A stretch of DNA of 64,000 bases, from NCBI GenBank assembly GCA_964648795.1, contig CAZYMB010000002.1:62001-126000 (forward strand). Direction: 5' to 3'. This document shows, one piece after another, positions 26,150-34,298 of the stretch (position 1 is the stretch's first letter; each line of letters starts with the position of its first letter). The notes beneath the pieces were generated by a model. The model saw only the letters and a program-made list of their open reading frames with translations, made no database searches and was not told where the DNA came from. Position numbers and translations under genes: made by a program. This DNA is from JAHDDW01 sp964648795 (GTDB taxonomy: Bacteria; Actinomycetota; Acidimicrobiia; Acidimicrobiales; SZUA-35).

Positions 26150-27433
26150 CTAGCGGAACTTTCTTTGTTCTTTCACGACCTGAGACTCCGGCATCTCCTC
26201 ATTGCCTTCTATCACTGCCTCAAACCAGCTTCCATATACTTTTGCTCCCCAACGTGCAGTGACTCCATGAAGCACAACACTCGCAAAAACTGTCCACGTG
26301 ATAATAGAAAAGAGCTCATCGGCACCAGGCAGTCGCTCTTCCAAAAGAAGTAAACCAAACAGAATCGATGCTAGACCCCTTGGACCAAACCAGCCGACAA
26401 AAACTATCGTGCGCCAATTAAGTTTCATTCCAATCAACGAAACTGCTACAGGCAGGATCCGGCCAAGCGTTAAGAACACTATTGCGCACGCGATAATTAC
26501 GAAAGTTGTTTGCCTAAACGCATCCACCAGGAACAGATTGCCGAACAAGAAAAATGCGATCACAGCTAAAAGTTCACCGGTATCTTTTGCGTACTCATCC
26601 AACTCTTCGGCAGAAGCTTTCCCATGGAACCTACCGAATGCCAGCCCCGCAATAAACACTGTTATAAACGCATTGGTCTCTACTACTTGTGCCAAAGTGA
26701 AAGTTCCGAAAGCTAGGGCCAAAGTCGCTATCTGGGCATGAACCTTATTCATGCGATTAGCTTCGAGCGCTTGACCAATAAGCAATCCTCCAATAGCCCC
26801 TATAGCTACCCCAATAACAATTCCCAAGCCGACTTGTCGAAGAGCGAACTGGCCCCAAAAACCAGCAGAAACATCCTCACCAGTCGCTATTGCAATAAAC
26901 AGCAGCAGAATTGGCAGGACTATGCCATCATTAAGTCCTGATTCAATATTGAGACCTTGTCGAACTCGCAGCGGAACTGACTTATCTTCTACAACGGCTT
27001 GTCCTAGCGCTGCATCTGTTGGTACAAGAACAACCGCAACCACTATGGCTTCTGCTATCGAAAGGCTGGGAATAAGTAGCGACGTTCCCAATGCTCCTAC
27101 TGCTATTGACAGCGGCAATCCAACCCCTAAGAGTCTCGCTGGCAGACCCAGCTCGGTGCGCAAAGCTGAAAGATCGATATGGGTTGCGTCTCCAAACAAA
27201 ACTATCGCCAAAGTAACCTCGGCCAGAAGAAGCACTCCTTGGGTTTCAATATCTAGAGAAACCAAACCTGTGATATCGGCGAACAGACCAAGACTCACAA
27301 AAATCATTGGCATACTAATCGAAAGGCGTTCGGAGCTGGCCGAAACTAAACCGAAAGCAAAAATAGCAAAAGCAATAATAGTAAGTTCAACCGCCCCAAT
27401 TGAACTAAAAGTATCAGCTATCATCGCAACCAC
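26150..27433 (-). CDS. Na+(K+)/H+ antiporter, CPA family
   Basis: 427 residues with ~12 TM helices. 'LVPTDAALGQAVVEDKSVP' and 'GLNIESGLNDGIVLPILLLF' form the ion-binding ND-type core of CPA1/KefB-like exchangers; 'GWFGPRGLASILFGLLLLE' is the conserved late helix. It exchanges monovalent cations for protons across the inner membrane. No TrkA-type regulatory tail is present. An alternative ATG start lies at 27424. Confidence 0.9.
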   Translation of the reverse strand: MVAMIADTFSSIGAVELTIIAFAIFAFGLVSASSERLSISMPMIFVSLGLFADITGLVSLDIETQGVLLLAEVTLAIVLFGDATHIDLSALRTELGLPARLLGVGLPLSIAVGALGTSLLIPSLSIAEAIVVAVVLVPTDAALGQAVVEDKSVPLRVRQGLNIESGLNDGIVLPILLLFIAIATGEDVSAGFWGQFALRQVGLGIVIGVAIGAIGGLLIGQALEANRMNKVHAQIATLALAFGTFTLAQVVETNAFITVFIAGLAFGRFHGKASAEELDEYAKDTGELLAVIAFFLFGNLFLVDAFRQTTFVIIACAIVFLTLGRILPVAVSLIGMKLNWRTIVFVGWFGPRGLASILFGLLLLEERLPGADELFSIITWTVFASVVLHGVTARWGAKVYGSWFEAVIEGNEEMPESQVVKEQRKFR

Positions 27434-27450
27434 AAATAACAGCTACGCGA

Positions 27451-28782
27451 CTAAAGAGCATCTACGACCTCAAGACTCACACCCAGATAACTGGAGTAGT
27501 CCAGCATCGCTTCAATCTCTTCAACAGAAAACATTTCTAGCAGCTCTACGTTAGATAACACAGCCTCCCTGAAGGTAAGGCCTTCTACTTCGGCGTCCAT
27601 AATGACCTCATGAACCATGTCGTGAGCTGCTTGCCTACCAATTTTCTCAGCAACTTTCATCATCACAGCCTCAGCTAAAACCGCTCCGCCAGATAACTTT
27701 AAGTTCTTCGACATCCTGTCTTCAAGAACTCTAAGACCAGCAAATAAATCCACAGCAACGCCGGTAGAACCAGCACTAAATACACAAATATCTGGGATAG
27801 CAGTCCATTCCAGTTGCCAAGTAGCTGTGCCACGCTCATGATCGTTAAGCAAAGCATGATGCAACAAATTCATCTGACCACTCACATTATGCGCCGCTAC
27901 TACAAGAGTCTGGGCTGACATAGGATTTTGTTTCTGCGGCATTGTGCTGCTGGTACCTCTGCCAGCAATGTGGCTCTCTTTGACTGCGCCAACCTCGGTC
28001 TGAGCCAGCAAGATAATGTCTTTACCAATCTTGCCTAAAGAACCAGTCAAAGAAACTAGAACCTGAGCAATCTCTATTAGAGCTTCACGCGAGGTGTGCC
28101 AACTGATTTTAGGCTCAGCTAAGCCAAGTTCGCTAGCAAGGGCTGCCCTCACCTCTTCACCTTTATCTCCAAGTGAAGCCAACGTGCCGACCGCACCACC
28201 AAACTGAACTTTCACAGCTGTCATCCGAAGTTGACGCAACCGTTCTAGCGATTTCCTTAACGGAGAAACCCATAACGCAACTTTGTATCCAAATGTAATT
28301 GGCAAACCATGTTGGAGTTGACTGCGTCCGATCATCAATGTCTCACGGTGCTTATGTGCCAAGGAAACTAGAACGCTGATAATTTTCTCAGTCACTGCTT
28401 CCTGAATATCTAAGAAGTCCTTTAGCTGCAACATCAGAGCAGTGTCCATAATATCTTGGGTAGTTGCACCCCAATGAACGTAGCTTCCTAAACTGTTCGG
28501 GACAGCCGAAGAAAGCTGCTCTACTAGACCCACAATTGGAAACCCGACAACAGCCGTTCGATCCAAGTAAGCACCCAGGTCCAGAAACCCGGACTCAACA
28601 GTACTCTTTATGGCTTCATATGCAACGACTGGGATGATACCGATTTCACTTTGGACTTTGGCCAAAGCCACTTCGACATTTAGAAAATATTTGATCAACG
28701 ACTCATCAGAAAAAATTGCTCGCGTTTCGTTAAACGTTTCGTTGTCACCAAATATGGATTTCAAATATATTTGACTTTCCAT
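27451..28782 (-). CDS. Fumarase/aspartase-superfamily lyase, PcaB-like
   Basis: 443 residues. The superfamily signature 'SSTMPQKQNPMSA' (preceded by GRGT, ~residues 273-290), the His-containing 'YVHWGATTQDIMDT' and 'QLQHGLPITFGYKVA' place it with 3-carboxy-cis,cis-muconate cycloisomerase/adenylosuccinate-lyase-type enzymes. It follows the TPP enzyme by 17 bp, so it is probably co-transcribed with that and the RraA-like aldolase. PcaB partners (pcaGH, pcaC) are absent, so a different dicarboxylate substrate is likely. Confidence 0.82.
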   Translation of the reverse strand: MESQIYLKSIFGDNETFNETRAIFSDESLIKYFLNVEVALAKVQSEIGIIPVVAYEAIKSTVESGFLDLGAYLDRTAVVGFPIVGLVEQLSSAVPNSLGSYVHWGATTQDIMDTALMLQLKDFLDIQEAVTEKIISVLVSLAHKHRETLMIGRSQLQHGLPITFGYKVALWVSPLRKSLERLRQLRMTAVKVQFGGAVGTLASLGDKGEEVRAALASELGLAEPKISWHTSREALIEIAQVLVSLTGSLGKIGKDIILLAQTEVGAVKESHIAGRGTSSTMPQKQNPMSAQTLVVAAHNVSGQMNLLHHALLNDHERGTATWQLEWTAIPDICVFSAGSTGVAVDLFAGLRVLEDRMSKNLKLSGGAVLAEAVMMKVAEKIGRQAAHDMVHEVIMDAEVEGLTFREAVLSNVELLEMFSVEEIEAMLDYSSYLGVSLEVVDAL

Positions 28783-28799
28783 ACCGCTAAACCCTAGAA

Positions 28800-30461
28800 C
28801 TAAGACAATACATCTTCGCAGTTAATACTCTGCATCTCCATGAATAGCTTCTTATTTTCTGGGTAGTCCACCGGAACATCAATAATGTGTACTCCCCCAG
28901 TGTCTTTAGCTGACTGAAGTGTCTCTGCAAGCTTTGCGCCATCGGCAATCGAATGCCCATGAGCACCGAAGCTTTCGGCATACTTGACAAAATCAGGGTT
29001 TGAGAAATTGACACCATAGTTAGGAGCAAAACCCATCGAAGCTTGCTTCAAACGGATCATACCCAGACCGCTATCATTGAGAATTACAACGATTAGATCG
29101 AGACCTAATCTCACAGCAGTCTCTATCTCTTGGCTATGCATTAGGAAGCCACCATCTCCGGTAACTGCCATAACAGTCTGGTCTGGCTTTGCTAGTTTTG
29201 CAGCAATTGCTCCAGGCAAACCAGGGCCCATGCTGCCCAACGCGTTATCGATTATCAAAGTGTTTGGCATATACGCTTCATAGTTCCTGCTGAACCAAAG
29301 CTTATGAATCCCGTTATCGACAGAAATAATGTCTGTGTCTGTCAGGAAGCTACGCACGGTCTTTGCTAAGAACTGTGGCTTAATAGGGAATGCCGACGTG
29401 TTGTCAGCTTCACTGTTAACACTCTTGGCCTGAGCAGCTTTAGCTTTATAAGTGTTACTAAAGTCCCAAGACGGATTTGGTTCAAGATGCTTCCCGAGAT
29501 GCCTTAGACCGTTTGCTATATTGCCAACAACTTGATGCTGAGGGAAATAGACATTGTCTGCAATAGCTGAAATATCGTTGAGGTGAATAACCTTTGGACC
29601 CTTGTCTGGCATCATCACAAACGGTGGCTTCTCCATGATGTCATGCCCGATGTTGATAACAAGATCTGAGTTGTAGACAGCACAGTGTACGTAATCATTA
29701 TTTGGCATCGCAGCGGTGCCTAAGTATTGTTCAATTCGCTCATCGACTACACCCTTGCCCATCATCGTCACGAAGAAAGGGATTTTGGTTTTGTCAATAA
29801 ATTCACGCAAAGCAAGACAGCCTTGCTCTCTGTTTGCGTTACCGCCAACCAAAATCAGTGGACTCTTCGCTTCAGAAATCATTTCCACTGCTTTGTGAAT
29901 AGAAGCATCGGTAGGCCTAGCTTGTTCTGCCGGGTTCATTGGGAAAGTACCAAACTCGCCTTCCTCAGTCGCTACATCCATTGGCAACTCGATATGGACT
30001 GGACCCCGACGTTCTTCTAGCGCTAGCTGCAGTGCCTCGTGAGTAACTGATGCAGCTGCTTTACCTGACGCAATGCTTGTCGAGAACTTAGTGATTGGCT
30101 TTAAGACGCTAACAACATCGACCAATTGATACTTGCCCTGCATGTTGTCACGGACTGGTTTCTGGCCCGTAATATATAGAACAGGTTGAGCACCTAAATA
30201 TGCTTGCGCAACTGGCGTAGCGATGTTCATCGCTCCAGCGCCCAGAGTAGTCATAGCAACTGCTATTTTTCCTGTAATTTGACCGTACAGATTAGCCATA
30301 TAGCCTGCAGCTGCTTCGTGGCGAACAAGCACAAACTCAATTGAGCTTTTTTCTAGGGCGTTCATGAAGTGCAGATTCTCGTCACCAGGGAGGCCGAACA
30401 CGTATTCGACTCCATGATGCTCCAGTTCTGAAACAATAATTTCTGATGCCGTGACAGCCAT
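28800..30461 (-). CDS. TPP-dependent acetolactate-synthase-like enzyme
   Basis: 553 residues, three-domain TPP fold. Catalytic Glu49 is in 'LVRHEAAAGYMANLYG'; the FAD/nucleotide-type middle domain follows; the TPP motif is 'AVTGDGGFLMHSQEIETA' ... 'ILNDSGLGM'. Close relatives are IlvB/AlsS-like synthases, benzoylformate decarboxylase and oxalyl-CoA-type decarboxylases. There is no ilvN regulatory gene alongside, and the neighbours are catabolic lyases, so this is probably not biosynthetic IlvB. Two bp downstream of the RraA-like gene. Confidence 0.88.
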   Translation of the reverse strand: MAVTASEIIVSELEHHGVEYVFGLPGDENLHFMNALEKSSIEFVLVRHEAAAGYMANLYGQITGKIAVAMTTLGAGAMNIATPVAQAYLGAQPVLYITGQKPVRDNMQGKYQLVDVVSVLKPITKFSTSIASGKAAASVTHEALQLALEERRGPVHIELPMDVATEEGEFGTFPMNPAEQARPTDASIHKAVEMISEAKSPLILVGGNANREQGCLALREFIDKTKIPFFVTMMGKGVVDERIEQYLGTAAMPNNDYVHCAVYNSDLVINIGHDIMEKPPFVMMPDKGPKVIHLNDISAIADNVYFPQHQVVGNIANGLRHLGKHLEPNPSWDFSNTYKAKAAQAKSVNSEADNTSAFPIKPQFLAKTVRSFLTDTDIISVDNGIHKLWFSRNYEAYMPNTLIIDNALGSMGPGLPGAIAAKLAKPDQTVMAVTGDGGFLMHSQEIETAVRLGLDLIVVILNDSGLGMIRLKQASMGFAPNYGVNFSNPDFVKYAESFGAHGHSIADGAKLAETLQSAKDTGGVHIIDVPVDYPENKKLFMEMQSINCEDVLS

Positions 30462-30463
30462 AC

Positions 30464-31129
30464 TTATAGCTCCTTTCCGCCCGAGTTTAGAATATCTTCT
30501 GGGTTCTCAGTTTTAATAGCCTCTTCCATCTCCGAAGTCATCTTCAATATTTCGTGGGCTACCTGCAGTACTTTTTCAATATCAGCCTGGGGGATTACAA
30601 CAGCACCAGAAGGATCAGCAAATATGTAGTCACCCGGTATCACGGTTACTTCGCCAACAATTACGGGCTGATTGTAAAGGTACGGTTGAATCATATTTCC
30701 GCCAGCTCGCACCGTTTCGCCATTGCAATATACGGCAAAAGGAAATTTGCTTAAATCATCGAAGTCTCGAAGACGGCCATCACACAGCACTCCCGCCATA
30801 TTGTAGTTATGAACTCTAGACAATTTAGTTCCACCACCTAAAGAAAGGTCTGGGTTTCCACCGCTTGACATAACTAAAACTTTGCCTTCTACATCGAACC
30901 CTTCGATTGAGTGATAGAAAGCAGGGCCCAGACTATGTTTTTGATCATCCATAAAGTCCGGCCGTCTTGGCAGAAAGCCCACCGTGACAGCCTGCCCAAA
31001 TAGCACCTTTGAACTGTCCGGTGAGACCAAACCTATTATGTGACAACGGTGGTCATAGATTTTGTTGACAGCATCCACCAGGTCAGCTGTTGCCAAACCT
31101 TCAGTGAGTTTCTTTATTTTTTCGTCCAT
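30464..31129 (-). CDS. RraA-like aldolase / HMG-aldolase family
   Basis: 221 residues. 'TEGLATADLVDAV' at the N-terminus, 'LFGQAVTVGFLP', and the metal-binding block 'AGVLCDGRLRDFDDL' match the RraA-like superfamily, which includes HMG/CHA pyruvate aldolases and oxaloacetate decarboxylases. First gene of the operon with the TPP enzyme and the PcaB-like lyase. The usual 'TDG..RD' motif reads CDGRLRD, intact at the catalytic Arg-Asp. The physiological substrate is unknown. Confidence 0.85.
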   Translation of the reverse strand: MDEKIKKLTEGLATADLVDAVNKIYDHRCHIIGLVSPDSSKVLFGQAVTVGFLPRRPDFMDDQKHSLGPAFYHSIEGFDVEGKVLVMSSGGNPDLSLGGGTKLSRVHNYNMAGVLCDGRLRDFDDLSKFPFAVYCNGETVRAGGNMIQPYLYNQPVIVGEVTVIPGDYIFADPSGAVVIPQADIEKVLQVAHEILKMTSEMEEAIKTENPEDILNSGGKEL

Positions 31130-31457
31130 CAGTTGTGGAGCCTACTCTTAATCTAGGCTGTCTCAACATTGGCCTCTCTTCGCTTTTTACCGCTGACAGA
31201 GAGTCGATCTGGCTAGTCTTTACAATATATTCTTAAAAACTATCCAACAACCAAACACGACGACGTCGGCTGGGTAACACGAGCCCAAATGTTTGAATTT
31301 GGCGAAATTATGGTCAACGAACTACAGATTTTACTACTTCAAATGATGGAGAACGCCGGGTTGCAGCTTGGGGTAGTTGCTAGACTTTTGCCATCAAGAT
31401 CGATGCGCAGGGCGGCTCCTTAGAACCACCCCACACATGAACTCAATTAACTACTCG
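31130..31457. other. Intergenic gap, no supported gene
   Basis: The 328 bp between the RraA-like start and the SDR stop hold a minus-strand TAGATT about 20 bases before the RraA ATG and a TATATT further upstream, either of which could drive the operon. A plus-strand 44-codon frame (31289-31423) starts with MFEFGEIMVNEL but has no ribosome site or recognisable fold. Confidence 0.4.
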
Positions 31458-32213
31458 TTAGTTGCGACCTGCCATTACACCACCATCGGTGCTCCATACA
31501 GCGCCTGTAGTCCAAGCAGATTTGTCACTCAACAAGAAAGTGATTGCGTGAGCCACGTCTGCTGGTTGACCGATTCTGCCAAGAGGGTGGAACCCATTGA
31601 ATGTTGCTAGCGTTTCGTCGACTTTGTCTGCATCGATAAAGTTTTCATATATTGGGGTGTGAACAACTGCAGGTGAAACCGCATTTACTCTGATGCCGTG
31701 ATCTCCAAGCTCCATTGCTAGATGCTGAGTCAAAGAATGCAACCCTGCCTTAGCCATTGAGTACGAACTAGATGGCGTTGCCTTTATTGCCTGCTGAGCC
31801 CACATCGAACCAATGTTTACAATTGAGCCTCCACCATTGCTAATCATATTCTTAGCTACGGCTTGGGTGATAAAGAAGAAGCCCTTATTAAAATCCATGT
31901 TTTTATCGTAGTCTTCTGACGTCTGATCCATAAATGGCTTAGGGAAGAAGTAGCCAGCAGCATTAACTAGTCCTTCGATCTGATTTGTATCGCTGCCTAT
32001 CTTTGCTACCAGTTCATCGACATCTGACTGCTTAGTAATGTCTGCGGCAATTGTCTCAACGCTCGCCGACCCAGTTGAAAGGCTTGCTTTTGCTGAATCA
32101 AGCGCCTCTTGGCCACGACCAACGATCGTGATGTTCTTGCCAGATTCGGTTAGTTCTTTGGCTGTAGCCAGCCCTATCCCTGATGAACCGCCAATAATGT
32201 AAGTCGTCTTCAC
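31458..32213 (-). CDS. Short-chain dehydrogenase/reductase
   Basis: 251 residues from GTG 32213. The start is decided by AAAGGAG placed seven bases upstream and by the SDR N-terminus 'KTTYIIGGSSGIGLAT'; a longer frame back to 32294 would translate the operator region. Cofactor motif TGxxxGIG-type (GGSSGIG), catalytic Ser in 'NIGSMWAQ' and 'YSMAK' (Tyr/Lys), 'GIRVNAVSPAVVHTP'. It is divergent from an HxlR-type regulator that probably controls it. Substrate unknown. Confidence 0.9.
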   Translation of the reverse strand: MKTTYIIGGSSGIGLATAKELTESGKNITIVGRGQEALDSAKASLSTGSASVETIAADITKQSDVDELVAKIGSDTNQIEGLVNAAGYFFPKPFMDQTSEDYDKNMDFNKGFFFITQAVAKNMISNGGGSIVNIGSMWAQQAIKATPSSSYSMAKAGLHSLTQHLAMELGDHGIRVNAVSPAVVHTPIYENFIDADKVDETLATFNGFHPLGRIGQPADVAHAITFLLSDKSAWTTGAVWSTDGGVMAGRN

Positions 32214-32238
32214 AATATGCTCCTTTAGTAAGCTAAAT

Positions 32239-32261
32239 ATAGCTTTAGTTATTAAAGCTAT
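32239..32261. promoter_or_regulatory. Operator 1: ATAGCTTTA-N5-TAAAGCTAT
   Basis: Perfect 9-bp inverted repeat with a 5-bp spacer in the divergent SDR/HxlR gap, immediately before the SDR ribosome site. It shares CTTTA-N5-TAAAG with operator 2. Confidence 0.6.
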
Positions 32262-32274
32262 TCCGGAGCCTATC

Positions 32275-32291
32275 ACTTTACTTTTTAAAGT
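32275..32291. promoter_or_regulatory. Operator 2: ACTTTA-N5-TAAAGT
   Basis: Inverted repeat with the same half-site and spacing as operator 1, centre 33 bp away (about three helical turns), just upstream of the regulator's -10 box. Suggests autoregulation. Confidence 0.55.
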
Positions 32292-32302
32292 CAACTCCCT
32301 GG

Positions 32303-32308
32303 TATGAT
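32303..32308 (+). promoter_or_regulatory. Leaderless -10 box of the HxlR-type regulator
   Basis: TATGAT followed by six bases and ATG 32315, without a Shine-Dalgarno. Confidence 0.45.
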
Positions 32309-32314
32309 AAATGT

Positions 32315-32608
32315 ATGAGTTCAGCCGAAGTCACATGCCTCGAGGTGTTTCAACGCAAACACGCAATAGACATTCTGTTATTTCTCGAAGGCAGGACCGA
32401 GGGCTTCAATAAAATCGCCGAAACCCTACAGATCAACACTGCAACATTACAGACAAGATTAGAAGACCTAATTGCCAAGAACTTTATCGAGAAACACGAA
32501 TGCGAACAAGACTCGCGATCCTCTAAATACAGCCAAACAAAACGTGGGCAACAAGCAGCAAACAAACTGGCAGACTTCAAAACATTCCTGGTAAAGACGC
32601 AGCCATAA
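32315..32608 (+). CDS. HxlR/MarR-type winged-helix regulator
   Basis: 97 residues. The layout 'CLEVFQRKHAIDILLFLEG' then 'FNKIAETLQINTATLQTRLEDLIAKNFIEKH' and wing 'SRSSKYSQTKRGQQ' matches HxlR-family regulators. These bind short palindromes as dimers; two such sites lie directly upstream between this gene and the divergent SDR, so it probably regulates both. The amine oxidase follows 18 bp downstream. Confidence 0.82.
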   Translation: MSSAEVTCLEVFQRKHAIDILLFLEGRTEGFNKIAETLQINTATLQTRLEDLIAKNFIEKHECEQDSRSSKYSQTKRGQQAANKLADFKTFLVKTQP

Positions 32609-32626
32609 TCAGTACTAGGAACTATT

Positions 32627-33685
32627 TTGGGAACTGAAATAGAGACAGACACAGTTGTTGTTGGAGCTGGTGTTGCAGGCCTCAACGCTGCTTACCTACT
32701 ACAAGAAAGCCAGAGAGTGCAGGTGCTCGAGGCTCGAGACCAAATTGGTGGCCGGCTAGCGTCAGCTGAAGTTAACGGCGCACCAATTGACTTGGGTGCG
32801 ACCTGGATTTGGCCAGACGAACCACTGGTCTCAGCAACTACCAGCAAGCATAAGCTAGAGACCTTTCTACAATACGATGCAGGCGACGCGATGTTTCAGA
32901 CAAACGAAACCGTCGAACGAATTCCTGGCCAACAGTTTAGTAGTAGTTCTTTTCGTCTAAACAAAGGCGCCCGCTCAATAGCGCAAGCCCTATTTGACAA
33001 GTTGAACCCTGACACAGTTCAACTTGAACAAGCAGTACATACAATCACTGAACACGACACACACATCAGTGTGCAAACTAACACCACAACTGCGATAGCA
33101 AACCACGTCATAGTCGCAGTACCTCCGGCGACTGCGATTGAGTTAATCGAATTCAATGGCGAGCTGCCAGAACCATTACCCCAACTTATGCGCCAGACCC
33201 CGGTGTGGATGGGCACAATTGTGAAAGTAGTCGCAGTTTATGAACACCCATTCTGGCGAGATGCCGGCCTATCTGGATCTGCATTTTCCTATAGTGGACC
33301 GATGCGAGAAATCCATGACATGAGCGGCCCAAACGGGCAGCCAGCTGCGTTGTTTGGTTTCGCCCAGCCTGGACCAACTGACCCGACACCAACACAAGAA
33401 GCTATCATTTCTCAATTGGTCAGCCTCTTTGGATCTGATGCAGAGCAACCTCAACAAATTTATATCAAAGACTGGCGTCAAGAAAAGTTCACTTCCCCCA
33501 CACAAACTCCAACCCTCAGCGTTGCTCAAACTTATGGGCACGACCTTTACCAAACACCAACCTTCGGAGGCAGGCTTCACATGGCCTCTACTGAAACTGC
33601 CAGCACTTTCCCAGGACACATTGAAGGAGCATTAACTGCTTCTACCCGGGCAGCAAACGCTACTAAATCTCAAGCCAGCCAATAA
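32627..33685 (+). CDS. FAD-dependent amine oxidase (monoamine-oxidase type)
   Basis: 352 residues from TTG 32627, preceded by AGGA. Dinucleotide motif 'VVVGAGVAGLNAAYLL', 'EARDQIGGRLAS', 'IDLGATWIW', and the C-terminal FAD block 'ASTFPGHIEGALTAS'. It oxidises amines or related substrates with O2, using non-covalent FAD (no C-terminal Cys for covalent attachment). Shorter than most MAOs. Apparent operon: regulator, oxidase, DinB-fold protein. Confidence 0.88.
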   Translation: MGTEIETDTVVVGAGVAGLNAAYLLQESQRVQVLEARDQIGGRLASAEVNGAPIDLGATWIWPDEPLVSATTSKHKLETFLQYDAGDAMFQTNETVERIPGQQFSSSSFRLNKGARSIAQALFDKLNPDTVQLEQAVHTITEHDTHISVQTNTTTAIANHVIVAVPPATAIELIEFNGELPEPLPQLMRQTPVWMGTIVKVVAVYEHPFWRDAGLSGSAFSYSGPMREIHDMSGPNGQPAALFGFAQPGPTDPTPTQEAIISQLVSLFGSDAEQPQQIYIKDWRQEKFTSPTQTPTLSVAQTYGHDLYQTPTFGGRLHMASTETASTFPGHIEGALTASTRAANATKSQASQ

Positions 33686-33702
33686 TTCGAAAAAAGGAAC
33701 CG

Positions 33703-34251
33703 ATGTCAACAACTAGCCTCGAAGAACTACTAAAAGAATACGACCGAGCATGTAACTACACCAACGATCTCTGGCTTGACCTCACACAAGATCAACTAAC
33801 GTGGCGACCTAACCAAGAATCAAGCGCAATCGGTTGGCATGTAGGCCACCAGGCTGCAGTTGCGCACTTTATGATTCGCAACCTAACCGCAGCAGAACCA
33901 AGCCTTGATAGAACTCTCGACACACTAATGGACTCGGCAACTCCAGAATTAAACCGGGGTGAATTGCCAAGCATTGCAGCTCTGAACAATTACAGAAAAC
34001 AGTCGAGCGAACGCGTCAGATTTCAAATTGCTAACATCGCTGAAGGTAACGTTGGTGCCCCGCAACAGCTAAAGGTGGTAGCTAAGACAACTCTTACAAC
34101 AATCATTAACCACGAGTATCAGCACGATAAGTGGATAGCAGAAGTTAGAGCCAACGACCTTGGGTTAGCACTTCCAGACCAGCCAGAATCAGACAACCTT
34201 ACAGAGCTCAACGGCTACAAGGTATGTCTGCTAAGTACAGAGCGCCCCTAG
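33703..34251 (+). CDS. DinB/YfiT-fold metal-dependent protein
   Basis: 182 residues of four-helix-bundle type. 'AIGWHVGHQAAVAHFMI' (~46-62) and 'TIINHEYQHDKWIAEV' (~130-145) supply the three His of the DinB_2 metal site. Some relatives are mycothiol- or bacillithiol-dependent transferases, which would fit an actinobacterium, but the substrate is unknown. AAAAGGA precedes the ATG. It ends the regulator-oxidase run. Confidence 0.8.
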   Translation: MSTTSLEELLKEYDRACNYTNDLWLDLTQDQLTWRPNQESSAIGWHVGHQAAVAHFMIRNLTAAEPSLDRTLDTLMDSATPELNRGELPSIAALNNYRKQSSERVRFQIANIAEGNVGAPQQLKVVAKTTLTTIINHEYQHDKWIAEVRANDLGLALPDQPESDNLTELNGYKVCLLSTERP

Positions 34252-34298
34252 AATTAATAGTTCACCTTTAACCGACTACTGAAGGACTGAAATACTCT

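Noticed and set aside
26298..27554. Plus-strand open frames opposite the antiporter and lyase genes
   Set aside because: Low-complexity antisense translations with no motifs; the minus-strand membrane protein and lyase are clear.
28800..30461. Biosynthetic acetolactate synthase ilvB
   Set aside because: No ilvN or ilvC adjacent, and the operon partners are lyase and aldolase families.
31289..31423. 44-residue frame (MFEFGEIMVNEL...) in the gap before the SDR
   Set aside because: No ribosome site, no fold, no neighbour link.
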